A DNA stretch of 51,964 nt from Acidobacteriota bacterium (GTDB taxonomy: Bacteria > Acidobacteriota > Terriglobia > Versatilivoradales > Versatilivoraceae): the NCBI GenBank assembly GCA_028875575.1, contig JAPPDF010000039.1:1-51964 (forward strand). The letters run 5' to 3'. Made by a program: the position numbers and the translations under genes. Positions 1 to 7,238 of the stretch are shown here, piece after piece. Under the pieces are notes generated by a model. That model saw only the letters and a list, made by a program, of their open reading frames with translations. It searched no databases and had not been told where the DNA came from. Numbering within the stretch: position 1 is the first letter of the stretch; each line of letters opens with the position of its first letter.

Positions 1-245
1 TATCACTCCCCCCTTGAGGGGGAGTCGGCGAGGCAAACGCGGCGTCCCTTCGACCGTGCCGCAGCCTGCAGCCGAGCCGGAGGGGGGCCAACGCGGCGCC
101 CCGAAAGCCCCGCCCGCAGTCGAACCGGTGGGGGGGACGGAATCGGCGAGATCGCAGGATAGGAGATCCAGCCCGCCGTCGAGTCGGTGGGGAGCCCCAG
201 TCTCCGAGGTTCGTAACAGGCCCCTGTTTCACTCTGTATGATCCG
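1..245 (+). repeat. Dispersed GC-rich repeat R1, copy A (cut by window start)
   Basis: This is non-coding sequence closely similar to 29554-29904 (same strand) and 44541-44870 (opposite strand). Shared blocks include the palindromic hairpin ACTCCCCCCTTGAGGGGGAG at 5-24, a block with GTCGAACCGGTGGGGGGG near 119-136, CGGAATCGGCGAGATCGC near 137-154, and the tail ending TATGATCCG at 245. The internal part (about 35-110) differs from the other copies. No transposase or credible ORF is present. It is probably a mobile or REP/MITE-like intergenic element; the type is inferred from recurrence alone. Confidence 0.75.
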
Positions 246-287
246 TCCCGTCGTCGGGGACGGGGGGGGCGCTATCCACCAAGGACA

Positions 288-337
288 AAAAGAAATCCAT
301 GAAGGGGCGCGAAGGACGACGAAGGACCACCAAGGGG
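288..337 (+). repeat. CACGAAGG-type dispersed repeat R2, copy 1
   Basis: A short purine-rich repeat built from degenerate units of the type CCACGAAGGACACGAAGG. Related copies lie at 6524-6575, 6771-6834 (inverted), 14961-14993, 15325-15360 (inverted) and 44511-44540. This copy lies between R1 copy A and folB. Nothing else is recognised in 246-462 apart from a possible folB leader. Confidence 0.65.
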
Positions 338-462
338 TTGGAGGAGGCTATAGAGGGATCTGTCACGGCGCGCTACGGGGAGAAGTTTCCCGACCGCGAA
401 CCATCCCGGTCACCCCCATGCTATCATCGGGCCGTTGTGAGTCGACGGGGGGCCGTGCGGCC

Positions 463-825
463 ATGGACAAGATTCTGCTGAGAGACATTCGACTGCAGAT
501 GAAAGTAGGAACCACCCGGGAAGAACGCGGTCGGGCCCAACCCTGCCGGGCCGACCTGACCCTGTGGAGGTCCCTGGAGAAAGCCCGGGACGGACGGTTG
601 GACCAGACAGTCGACTATAGCGCGGTCTATGCCCAGGTCGAGAAGTTGTGCGAAAGCCGAACCTTTACCCTGCTGGAGGAAGCGGCTCTGCAGATCTGCC
701 GAGAGGTGCTGAAGGACTTCCCGGTCAGGAAGGTCAGGGTTCGAATCGGCAAGACCAGTCCCTTCAGCGAGAAACTGGGTTTCGTCGGAGTCCAGGTGGA
801 GCGGCGCCGGTCCTGGCTGTCCTGA
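463..825 (+). CDS. folB: Dihydroneopterin aldolase
   Basis: A 120-residue protein, the normal FolB length. FolB converts 7,8-dihydroneopterin to 6-hydroxymethyl-7,8-dihydropterin plus glycolaldehyde in cytosolic folate synthesis. The DYSAVY motif (residues 51-56), the FTLLEEAA segment (68-75) with a conserved Glu, and the IGKTSP segment with the active-site Lys97 are all visible. Glu20 in GTTREE matches the N-terminal conserved acid of the family. The frame stays open further upstream to 238, but that part is repeat-like and unlike FolB, so I chose the ATG at 463. Its Shine-Dalgarno is weak. A nucleotidyltransferase gene follows after 31 bp on the same strand. No other folate gene is in the window. 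Confidence 0.9.
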   Translation: MDKILLRDIRLQMKVGTTREERGRAQPCRADLTLWRSLEKARDGRLDQTVDYSAVYAQVEKLCESRTFTLLEEAALQICREVLKDFPVRKVRVRIGKTSPFSEKLGFVGVQVERRRSWLS

Positions 826-856
826 ATTCCGACCATTCCGGTTACGGGAGCTTTGC

Positions 857-1906
857 ATGAAGGCGGTGATCCTGGCGGGCGGCGAAGGAACCCGGCTCAG
901 GCCGTTGACCCTCCAGGTGCCCAAGCCGGTGGTTCCCATCGCCAACGTCCCTTTTCTGGGATATCAGCTCGACTTGCTGCGCCGCCACGGCGTCAGCGAG
1001 GCCATCCTGAGCCTGGGCTATCGGCCCGACAAGATCGAAGCGGAATTGGGAGACGGCAGCCGTTTCGGGATTCGGCTACGCTACGTGGTCGAGCAGTCTC
1101 CCCTGGGTACCGGCGGGGCCTTCAAAAACGCGGAGCCATTCCTGGACGGTACCGCTGTCGTTTTTAACGGGGACATTCTCTGCGACTTCGATCTGACGGA
1201 GATCCTTCGGTCCCACCGCCGGCGCGCGGCAACGGCCACCTTGACCCTGACCCGAGTCGACAACCCTTCCGCCTACGGATTGGTGGAAACCGGGCAAGAT
1301 GGCCGAGTGGCGCGCTTCCTGGAGAAGCCCGGCCGCGACCAGGTCACCTGCGACACCATCAATGCCGGGCTCTATGTGCTGGAACCGGAAGTCCTGAAGA
1401 CGATTCGGGCCGGCGTGAACACCTCCTTCGAAAGGGAGGTGTTTCCAGGTCTGCTGGCCGGCGGACTGCCGGTCTATGCCTATATTTCTCCGGGTTACTG
1501 GATTGACATAGGAACCCCACAAAAGTACCTGCAGGCTCACCGGGACATTTTTCAGGGGCGGTTTGTGTCGCCTGTATCCGGTTTCCGGTTCGACCCGGCG
1601 GAACCCCCTGAGCCCGAGGATTGCGTTGGCCTCGTGCGGAATTCGGTGGTCGCCGATTCGGTCCGCCTCGGGGACCAATCCCGGGTCCTCGGCTCGGCCA
1701 TCGATCGAGACTGCCGGGTCGGAGAAGGGGCAGTCGTCGACGGTTCAGTGCTCTGGAAGGGGGTGCAGGTGGGAGAAGGGGCCCAATTGCGGGGGTGCAT
1801 CCTGGGCAACGGCTGCCGCATCGGCCCCCACGCCGTGGTAGGGGAAGGGGTGGTCCTGGGAGACGATGCCCGCCTCTCGGCCAACAGCCGGCTCCCGTCT
1901 CCTTGA
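857..1906 (+). CDS. Sugar-phosphate nucleotidyltransferase (GDP-mannose or UDP-glucose pyrophosphorylase type)
   Basis: A 349-residue NDP-sugar pyrophosphorylase. It should transfer a nucleotide from NTP to a sugar-1-phosphate to give an activated sugar for polysaccharide or lipopolysaccharide synthesis. The N-terminus has the nucleotide-binding signature MKAVILAGGEGTRLRPLT and then PKP at 22-24. NGD at 104-106 carries the metal-binding Asp. FLEKPG and YWIDIGTPQKY are typical of the catalytic domain. From about residue 250 the sequence becomes hexapeptide-like (left-handed beta-helix), as in mannose-1-phosphate guanylyltransferases of the GMPP/ManC-like group. The exact sugar and base cannot be read from sequence. 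GGGAG lies 6 nt before the ATG. The gene converges on ribBA with only 25 bp between stops. Confidence 0.85.
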   Translation: MKAVILAGGEGTRLRPLTLQVPKPVVPIANVPFLGYQLDLLRRHGVSEAILSLGYRPDKIEAELGDGSRFGIRLRYVVEQSPLGTGGAFKNAEPFLDGTAVVFNGDILCDFDLTEILRSHRRRAATATLTLTRVDNPSAYGLVETGQDGRVARFLEKPGRDQVTCDTINAGLYVLEPEVLKTIRAGVNTSFEREVFPGLLAGGLPVYAYISPGYWIDIGTPQKYLQAHRDIFQGRFVSPVSGFRFDPAEPPEPEDCVGLVRNSVVADSVRLGDQSRVLGSAIDRDCRVGEGAVVDGSVLWKGVQVGEGAQLRGCILGNGCRIGPHAVVGEGVVLGDDARLSANSRLPSP

Positions 1907-1931
1907 GGGAGATCTCCGGGCCGGCAGTCGG

Positions 1932-3113
1932 CTACCGCTTTTTCTCGGCCGGCTCGGCTTGAGTTGGAGTGACCGGGGTGGGCGCTTCGATGGGTATTTG
2001 TTCGACCACCCGAATCCCGTAACCCTCCAGTCCGACGATGCGGCGAGGGTGGTTGGTCAGCAGCCGAATTTGCTTGAGGTCCAGCCGGGAGAGAATCTGG
2101 GCGCCCGTGCCGTAGTCCCGCTGGGCTCGACGCCAACTGTAGACATCCGCCTCGGTGGAGGTCATGCCGTGGTAGGCGATGCGATGGCAGCCGTCCTCCT
2201 TCTTGAGCTGAAATCCCCTTCCGGTCTGGTGCAGGTAGAGCAGCACGCCGCTGCCGGCCTGGGCAATGGCCTGCATGCAGCGTTCGATCTGGGAACGGCA
2301 GTCGCACCGGATCGAATGAAAGACATCCCCCGTCAGGCAGTGGGAGTGAACCCTGACCAGCACCGGTTCCTCCGAACGAATGGTGCCGAACACCAGGGCC
2401 ACGTGGGTCTCCTGCTCGATCTCGCTCTCGAAGGCCAGCATCCGGAAGGTGCCGAACTCGGTGGGCAGGTCGGCCTCGGCCACCAGCTTCACGAATGACT
2501 CGGTCCGCAGCCGGTATTTGATCAGATCGGCCACCGTAATCATCTTCAGCCCGTGTTCCGTGGCAAACCGGTGCAGTTCTCCGACCCGGGACATGCTGCC
2601 GTCGTCGTTCATGATCTCGCAGATGACGCCTGCCGGTCTCAAGCCGGCGATGCGTGCCAGGTCGACGGCCGCCTCGGTCTGACCGGCTCGAATCAGCACA
2701 CCTCCTCGGCGGGCCCGCAGGGGGAACACGTGACCGGGCTTGACCAGGTCGCCGGGCCGGGTTTCGGGGTGGATGGCCGTCAGAATCGTCTGGGAGCGGT
2801 CAGCCGCCGAGATTCCCGTGGAGACTTTCCCTCTGGCCTCGATCGAAACGCAAAAGGCGGTGCCGTAGCGGGAGTTGTTCTCGTTCACCATCAGCGGAAC
2901 CTGCAGCTCGTCCAGGCGTTCTCCCGTCAGGGAGAGACAGATCAGGCCCCGCCCGAACTTGGCCATGAAGTTGATGGCTTCCGGTGTCACCTTCTCGGCG
3001 GCGATGGTCAGGTCGCCTTCGTTTTCCCGATCCTCGTCGTCGACCACGATGAGCATCTTCCCCGACCTGATGTCCTCGATGGCCTCTTCAATGGTCGAAA
3101 AAAAGCTTTCCAA
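1932..3113 (-). CDS. ribBA: Bifunctional RibBA (DHBP synthase / GTP cyclohydrolase II-like)
   Basis: A 393-residue protein. Residues 1 to about 200 form a well-conserved 3,4-dihydroxy-2-butanone-4-phosphate synthase: [10 protein letters not shown] at 25-34, then TGISAADR and [11 protein letters not shown]. Residues from about 205 form a GTP cyclohydrolase II domain whose zinc cysteines (C259, C270, C272) are present in the order CLTGD...RCDC. The region after QTGRG (296-300) is divergent. Ala330 stands where E. coli RibA has Asp126, while the Arg two residues later (R332) is kept. The frame is open to 3269, but that would overlap ribE by 109 bp. I chose the TTG at 3113, which has GAGG 6 nt upstream and gives the usual [16 protein letters not shown]-type N-terminus. 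It is the last gene of the rib operon. Confidence 0.88.
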   Translation of the reverse strand: MESFFSTIEEAIEDIRSGKMLIVVDDEDRENEGDLTIAAEKVTPEAINFMAKFGRGLICLSLTGERLDELQVPLMVNENNSRYGTAFCVSIEARGKVSTGISAADRSQTILTAIHPETRPGDLVKPGHVFPLRARRGGVLIRAGQTEAAVDLARIAGLRPAGVICEIMNDDGSMSRVGELHRFATEHGLKMITVADLIKYRLRTESFVKLVAEADLPTEFGTFRMLAFESEIEQETHVALVFGTIRSEEPVLVRVHSHCLTGDVFHSIRCDCRSQIERCMQAIAQAGSGVLLYLHQTGRGFQLKKEDGCHRIAYHGMTSTEADVYSWRRAQRDYGTGAQILSRLDLKQIRLLTNHPRRIVGLEGYGIRVVEQIPIEAPTPVTPTQAEPAEKKR

Positions 3114-3160
3114 TGGATTCCTCGGCAGGTCCCGGATGGAAGGGTTTTCTCGGGAACCGT

Positions 3161-3811
3161 CTATCGATACCCCTGGTCCCGGAGGTGCTGAACGGAAAGG
3201 CCGTCCTGGCTGCCGTCGTGTGTCCGGTGGCTCAGCGAGGCCTCCACGTACTTGGCCAGAATGTCGCACTCCAGATTCACCCGATCTCCGGGTTTTCGCT
3301 GGGATAGGTTGGTGTGTTCCAGCGTGTGGGGGATGATGGCCACTTCAAAGAAGCCTTTCCCCAGACCGGAGACCGTCAGGCTGATGCCGTCGACGGAGAT
3401 GGACCCTTTCTCCACCACGTAGGCTCTCATCTCCGCGGGAAGCGAGAAGCGGAACAGGGCGAAGGCTTGCTGCTTTTCGATCCTGACCACTTGAGCGACG
3501 GCGTCCACGTGGCCCTGGACGAAGTGCCCCCCCAATCGCGCCGTGGGCAACAGGGGCAACTCCAGGTTGATGGAGTCCCCCGAGCGCAGATTGCCCAGGT
3601 TGGACCGCTCCAGCGTTTCCCGGGACAGGTCCGCCTGAAACCCCTTGCCGTCCCGGCCGGTCACGGTCAGACAGGCGCCGTTGACGGCCACGCTGTCGCC
3701 GGGCCGGAGTTCCGTGCTCAGAGCGGGGGCAAGCGCTTCCAGGCGGGCCGCGTCTCCGAGCCGCCTCAGCGACTTCACGCGACCGACGTCCTGGATGATT
3801 CCGGTAAACAT
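3161..3811 (-). CDS. ribE: Riboflavin synthase, alpha subunit
   Basis: A 216-residue protein, the family length. Riboflavin synthase dismutates two 6,7-dimethyl-8-ribityllumazine molecules to riboflavin plus the pyrimidinedione precursor. The start [10 protein letters not shown] is diagnostic. Two lumazine-binding repeats follow, about residues 1-97 and 98-195, the second beginning near HFVQGHVD. ribD lies 21 bp upstream and ribBA starts 47 bp downstream, consistent with one transcript. The partner lumazine synthase (ribH), often in the same operon, is absent from this window. Confidence 0.93.
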   Translation of the reverse strand: MFTGIIQDVGRVKSLRRLGDAARLEALAPALSTELRPGDSVAVNGACLTVTGRDGKGFQADLSRETLERSNLGNLRSGDSINLELPLLPTARLGGHFVQGHVDAVAQVVRIEKQQAFALFRFSLPAEMRAYVVEKGSISVDGISLTVSGLGKGFFEVAIIPHTLEHTNLSQRKPGDRVNLECDILAKYVEASLSHRTHDGSQDGLSVQHLRDQGYR

Positions 3812-3832
3812 CCCACCCCCGGCTCAATGCGG

Positions 3833-4951
3833 CTACTCCGAGGCGGCGCCCGAGCGCTGCGGGTACGCCTCGATCATGAGGTCGGGACCGATCCGTTCGA
3901 CTCTGGAGAAGGCCAGCGGGGGCGCCTTGTCCAGCCCCGGGAAGCCGGCGCCTCCGAACATGGCGACTGCCTTTCCGCCCAGGATCCTGGGAGCCAGAAA
4001 GCAGACCAGCTTGTCGACGACCCGGCTGCGCAGGGCTTCGAAGTTGATCGTGGCTCCCCCCTCCATCAGGAGACCGACGACCTGGCGCCGCCCCAACTCC
4101 TCCAGGACCGGACCAAAGGCGATTCGGCCGCCGGTTCCCGCTGTCGGAATGACCTCGATCCCTGCTTGCTCCAGCTTGTGCCGCCGCTCAGGCTTGGGCC
4201 GCCGGCCGCAAAAAACGATTATATCACCCTGGTCCCGGCTGCTTGCCAGGCGGCTGTCGAGCGGGAGCCGCAGTCGAGAGTCGAGGACCACGCGCAGCAG
4301 GGGCCGGGTCCGCGGCTGCCCGCTGCGGTCGGTCAGGTAGGGGTCGTCCTGGAGCGCGGTTCCGATGCCGACCAGGATGGCGTCCGCCTCGAGGCGCATG
4401 CGGTGCACTCGTTGGCGAGACTCCAGACTGGTGATCCACTGGGGAGGGCCGTCGTCGGCGGCGATTCTGCCGTCCAGTGTGGCTCCAACCTTGGCGGTCA
4501 CGAACGGTTTTCGGCTGGAAATGTACTTGGCGAAGGCTTCGTTGAGCCTGCGCGCCTCCTCCTCCCGGACCCCGGAAGTCACCTGGAGGCCGGCCGAGGT
4601 CAACCATTCAATGCCCTTGCCGGCCACCAGGGGATTGGGGTCTCTCATGCCCACCACCACCCGGGCGATGCCCGAGTCCACGATGGCCCGGCAGCAGGGC
4701 CCGGTGCGGCCCTGGTGGCAGCAGGGTTCCAGATTGACGTATAGGGTGGCTCCGCGAGCCTGGTCGCCGGCCTGCTCCAGGGCCCGGACCTCGGCGTGCT
4801 TGCGTTGGCCGTATCGATGAACGCCCTGGCCGACGACGCGGCCGTCCCGAACCAGGACCGCACCCACCATGGGATTGGGACTGGCAAGTCCCCTTCCCCG
4901 CAGGGCCAGCTCCAAAGCCTGTCCCATGTAGTAGTGGTCACGTTCGGACAT
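3833..4951 (-). CDS. ribD: Bifunctional pyrimidine deaminase/reductase RibD
   Basis: A 372-residue two-domain enzyme for the second and third steps of riboflavin synthesis. The N-terminal deaminase (about 1-145) has the zinc site: HAE at 52-54 supplies H52 and E54, and EPCCHQGRTGPC supplies C77 and C86. The C-terminal half (about 150-365) is the NADPH-dependent reductase, beginning near PFVTAKVGATLDGRIA. The start MSERDHYYMGQALELA is typical. It lies 136 bp downstream of ftsY and directly upstream of ribE. The GC-rich leader 4952-5087 shows no recognisable FMN riboswitch. Confidence 0.93.
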   Translation of the reverse strand: MSERDHYYMGQALELALRGRGLASPNPMVGAVLVRDGRVVGQGVHRYGQRKHAEVRALEQAGDQARGATLYVNLEPCCHQGRTGPCCRAIVDSGIARVVVGMRDPNPLVAGKGIEWLTSAGLQVTSGVREEEARRLNEAFAKYISSRKPFVTAKVGATLDGRIAADDGPPQWITSLESRQRVHRMRLEADAILVGIGTALQDDPYLTDRSGQPRTRPLLRVVLDSRLRLPLDSRLASSRDQGDIIVFCGRRPKPERRHKLEQAGIEVIPTAGTGGRIAFGPVLEELGRRQVVGLLMEGGATINFEALRSRVVDKLVCFLAPRILGGKAVAMFGGAGFPGLDKAPPLAFSRVERIGPDLMIEAYPQRSGAASE

Positions 4952-5087
4952 GGTGGCGTGTCGCGGTCCGGCCGGCGTCAGCCGGCGCCGGATGAGCGGG
5001 TCGGGTTTGCAGCCGGAACGGTCCCGCGGGAATCCCCTGCGGCGGCCCGCGCCGGTGAGCGGTCGATAGACGGCCCCGGGCCGGCCC

Positions 5088-6053
5088 CTACGCCTCTCCG
5101 TCGAATAGGGAGGCGATGAAGTGCTCGGCTGAAAAGGGGACCAGGTCTTCGATCCGCTCGCCCACTCCCACGTAGCGGATGGGGATCCCGAGATCCCGCG
5201 CGATGCCGATGACGACGCCTCCCTTGGCTGTCCCGTCGAGCTTGGTCAATACGATCCCGCTGACACCGGTGGAGCGGGTGAACTCCCGGGCCTGCATCAC
5301 CCCGTTCTGACCGGTGGTGGCATCCACCACCAGCAGAATCTGTTGGGGCGCTCCGGGAACTTCCCGTGCGGCAATCCGCTTCATTTTCTCCAGCTCGGCC
5401 ATGAGGTTGTTCTTGGTGTGAAGTCGCCCTGCCGTATCCACGATCAGGATGTTCGCCTGCCTGGCCTTGGCGGCACGAATGGCGTCAAAGAGCACCGCGG
5501 CCGGATCGGAACCCGACTGCTGGCGGATGACCTGGGCTCCGGCCCGCTTCCCCCATGCTTCCAGTTGCTCCACCGCCGCCGCCCGAAAGGTGTCGGCGGC
5601 GCACACCAGCACCCTCCGCCCTTCCCGGACCCAAAGGCCCGCCAGCTTGCCGGCGGTGGTGGTCTTGCCCACGCCGTTGACCCCGACCACCAACAGCACC
5701 TGGAGGCCGGAAGAGGCGGGGCCGTCACCTGGGGCGGAACTGGCCTGCAAGATATCGAGGAGCTCCGATCGGATACAGGATTTGAGCTGGCCCGCGTCGT
5801 TGATGCGGTTCCGCTCTACCCGGTCCCTGACCCTGTCGAGGACCACTGTGGTGGTATCGATCCCGACATCGGCCCCCACCAGGATTTCCTCGATTTCCTC
5901 AAGCAGTTCCGGGTCTATCGCCTTCCGGCCCTGCAGCACCTCTTCCATGCGGGCCACCAGGTTCCTGCGGGTCGACGACACTGCCGCCTTGAACCTGCCC
6001 AGAAGACCGTCCCGGGGTTGCCGATCGTCGCGGGCGCCGCCCGGATTGCCCAT
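5088..6053 (-). CDS. ftsY: Signal recognition particle receptor FtsY
   Basis: A 321-residue SRP GTPase. FtsY docks SRP-ribosome complexes at the inner membrane for co-translational insertion. The NG domain is complete: GVNGVGKTTT (about 124-133) is the P-loop, DTFRAAA and DTAGR follow, and TKLDGTAKGG is the closing guanine-specificity motif. The acidic A domain is very short, about 20-30 residues, so membrane targeting probably relies on the N-terminal helix. The frame is open to 6098, but I chose the ATG at 6053 because GGAGG lies 5 nt before it. It is the first gene of the strand run leading into ribD. Confidence 0.92.
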   Translation of the reverse strand: MGNPGGARDDRQPRDGLLGRFKAAVSSTRRNLVARMEEVLQGRKAIDPELLEEIEEILVGADVGIDTTTVVLDRVRDRVERNRINDAGQLKSCIRSELLDILQASSAPGDGPASSGLQVLLVVGVNGVGKTTTAGKLAGLWVREGRRVLVCAADTFRAAAVEQLEAWGKRAGAQVIRQQSGSDPAAVLFDAIRAAKARQANILIVDTAGRLHTKNNLMAELEKMKRIAAREVPGAPQQILLVVDATTGQNGVMQAREFTRSTGVSGIVLTKLDGTAKGGVVIGIARDLGIPIRYVGVGERIEDLVPFSAEHFIASLFDGEA

Positions 6054-6167
6054 GCCTGCCTCCACCGAACTCGTTTCTCCGGGCGCTAATCTTAACACAG
6101 GGAAAATGGGCGTCAGGAAGGCGGCAGTCAGCCCTGCTGGACTCGGAGGCCGGGAGACTGCGGCGGC

Positions 6168-6440
6168 CTATCGCTTTTCGCAGGCGACGCTCTTGGGAGG
6201 GGTTCGGGAGCAGGCGATGGAGTCGGTCATTCCCGAGGAGAGCTGGGCGCAGGCGGTGTCGAGGGCCGTTCGCAGAGCCTCGGCCTCGGTGGCTCCAACG
6301 GCCTTGCGACAGTCGGTCCTCCCTCTGAACTCCATGCAGACCTCGCAACTGTACTGGTCCAGCGCCATGGAGGAATAGACGATATACCCCAGTACGGCCA
6401 GCAGGGAGACGGCAATGAGGATCCGGGTGCCTTTAGACAT
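6168..6440 (-). CDS. Small membrane-anchored Cys-rich protein, conserved hypothetical
   Basis: A 90-residue protein I cannot assign a function. Residues 6-25 form one hydrophobic N-terminal segment, either a signal anchor or an uncleaved signal. The remainder is predicted to be outside the cytoplasm and has six cysteines (32, 35, 44, 64, 77, 87), starting with a CEVC pair and then FRGRTDCR. An even number of exported Cys suggests disulphides. The frame is open upstream to 6893, but that part runs through repeats, so I chose the ATG at 6440. A TATAAT box lies only 9 nt before it and no Shine-Dalgarno is visible, so translation may be leaderless. Confidence 0.6.
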   Translation of the reverse strand: MSKGTRILIAVSLLAVLGYIVYSSMALDQYSCEVCMEFRGRTDCRKAVGATEAEALRTALDTACAQLSSGMTDSIACSRTPPKSVACEKR

Positions 6441-6449
6441 GGAGGCAAG

Positions 6450-6455
6450 ATTATA
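6450..6455 (-). promoter_or_regulatory. Perfect -10 box (TATAAT) before the small Cys-rich gene
   Basis: TATAAT on the minus strand ends 9 nt before the ATG at 6440, so transcription would start very near the ATG. No good -35 is visible at 16-18 nt (GGCCGA at the expected place). The position would give a leaderless or nearly leaderless mRNA. Confidence 0.4.
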
Positions 6456-6523
6456 CGTTAGTCGCAGCGCCCTCGGCCACCCCGCGACGGTTGCGAAGGG
6501 CGGGTGTTTTCCGCAACGGTCGC

Positions 6524-6575
6524 AAAAGATTGATCCACGAAGGAACACGAAGGACGACGAAGGGCCACGAAGAAA
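6524..6575 (+). repeat. CACGAAGG-type repeat R2, copy 2
   Basis: Contains GATCCACGAAGGAACACGAA and GGACGACGAAGGG units. It is in inverted orientation to 6771-6834, about 200 bp away, so the pair could fold into a long stem enclosing 6576-6770. Confidence 0.65.
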
Positions 6576-6770
6576 GACCAAATCGGCACCAGTTTCAGAG
6601 ACCTCAGGAACCATTGCCGGGCGGTGCCGTCGTTGGCCCCCGAGAAGATCCGGCACAGGGTAACGACGGGCCGGTTTTCTCCAGAAAATCCTGTTTCCGG
6701 CCATTTCACGGCCCCGGCAAGCAACGCGGGTTAACGACGAAGAGCAGATCCGTCCCAAGGCATTCAGTCG

Positions 6771-6834
6771 TTCTTGGTGTGTCTTCGTCGTCCTTCGTGT
6801 GACTTTGTGGATCACTCTTTTTTGTCCCTCCGTG
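6771..6834 (-). repeat. CACGAAGG-type repeat R2, copy 3 (inverted)
   Basis: Read on the minus strand this is AAAAAAGAGTGATCCACAAAG followed by CACACGAAGGACGACGAAGA. The A-run plus GAGTGATCCAC head is also found at 15325-15360. With copy 2 it forms an inverted pair in the ftsY-side/gltB intergenic region. Confidence 0.65.
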
Positions 6835-7238
6835 GAAAATTCCCCATGAGACAGGACCCTGCTCCCTCTATCAACATCCTTTATCGAAAACATAAATATT
6901 ATAAATTTAGTTTGCTGCCGCCTTTCTTCTAGAATTTGGCGGGAGCCGTTTCTTCATCAAGGATTGTCCTCGGGCTTCAGCTCATTCCAACCGAGTTTCA
7001 GGCAGGACAAGCAAGACTTCTCGGGTCCGAATTTGGTACAATCCTTGGTTCGATGAGTCAAGATGCCCTTTCCGGCTGTCAATCAAGTTTGCTGGCTTCC
7101 CCAACTCAAGCACCTTTAGCCAACTGATTTAGCTGGAAGGCAGCACCGCGGGGCCTTTCGAGGATCCGCCGGTGCCGGCTTCGTGGGCGTTGCTGTCGCC
7201 ATTTGACGGCAGGCTTGACTGAGGTTCAGAAGATTTCC
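6835..7238. other. Intergenic region upstream of gltB, no gene seen
   Basis: About 400 bp between the R2 repeat and the gltB start. It includes an A+T-rich patch at 6885-6915 and TACAAT at 7037-7042, either of which could belong to a gltB promoter. No convincing -35/-10 pair, sigma-54 site or structured leader is evident by eye. Short ORFs here are not credible. Confidence 0.4.

Noticed and set aside
238-462. N-terminal extension of FolB
   Set aside because: The added residues come from repeat DNA, and FolB is complete from 463.
4952-5087. Possible FMN riboswitch before ribD
   Set aside because: The leader is only 136 bp of GC-rich DNA with generic GCCGGC palindromes and lacks the conserved RFN helices and loops.
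6441-6893. Upstream extension of the small Cys-rich protein
   Set aside because: The extension is translated from R2 repeats and would place the membrane segment in mid-protein.
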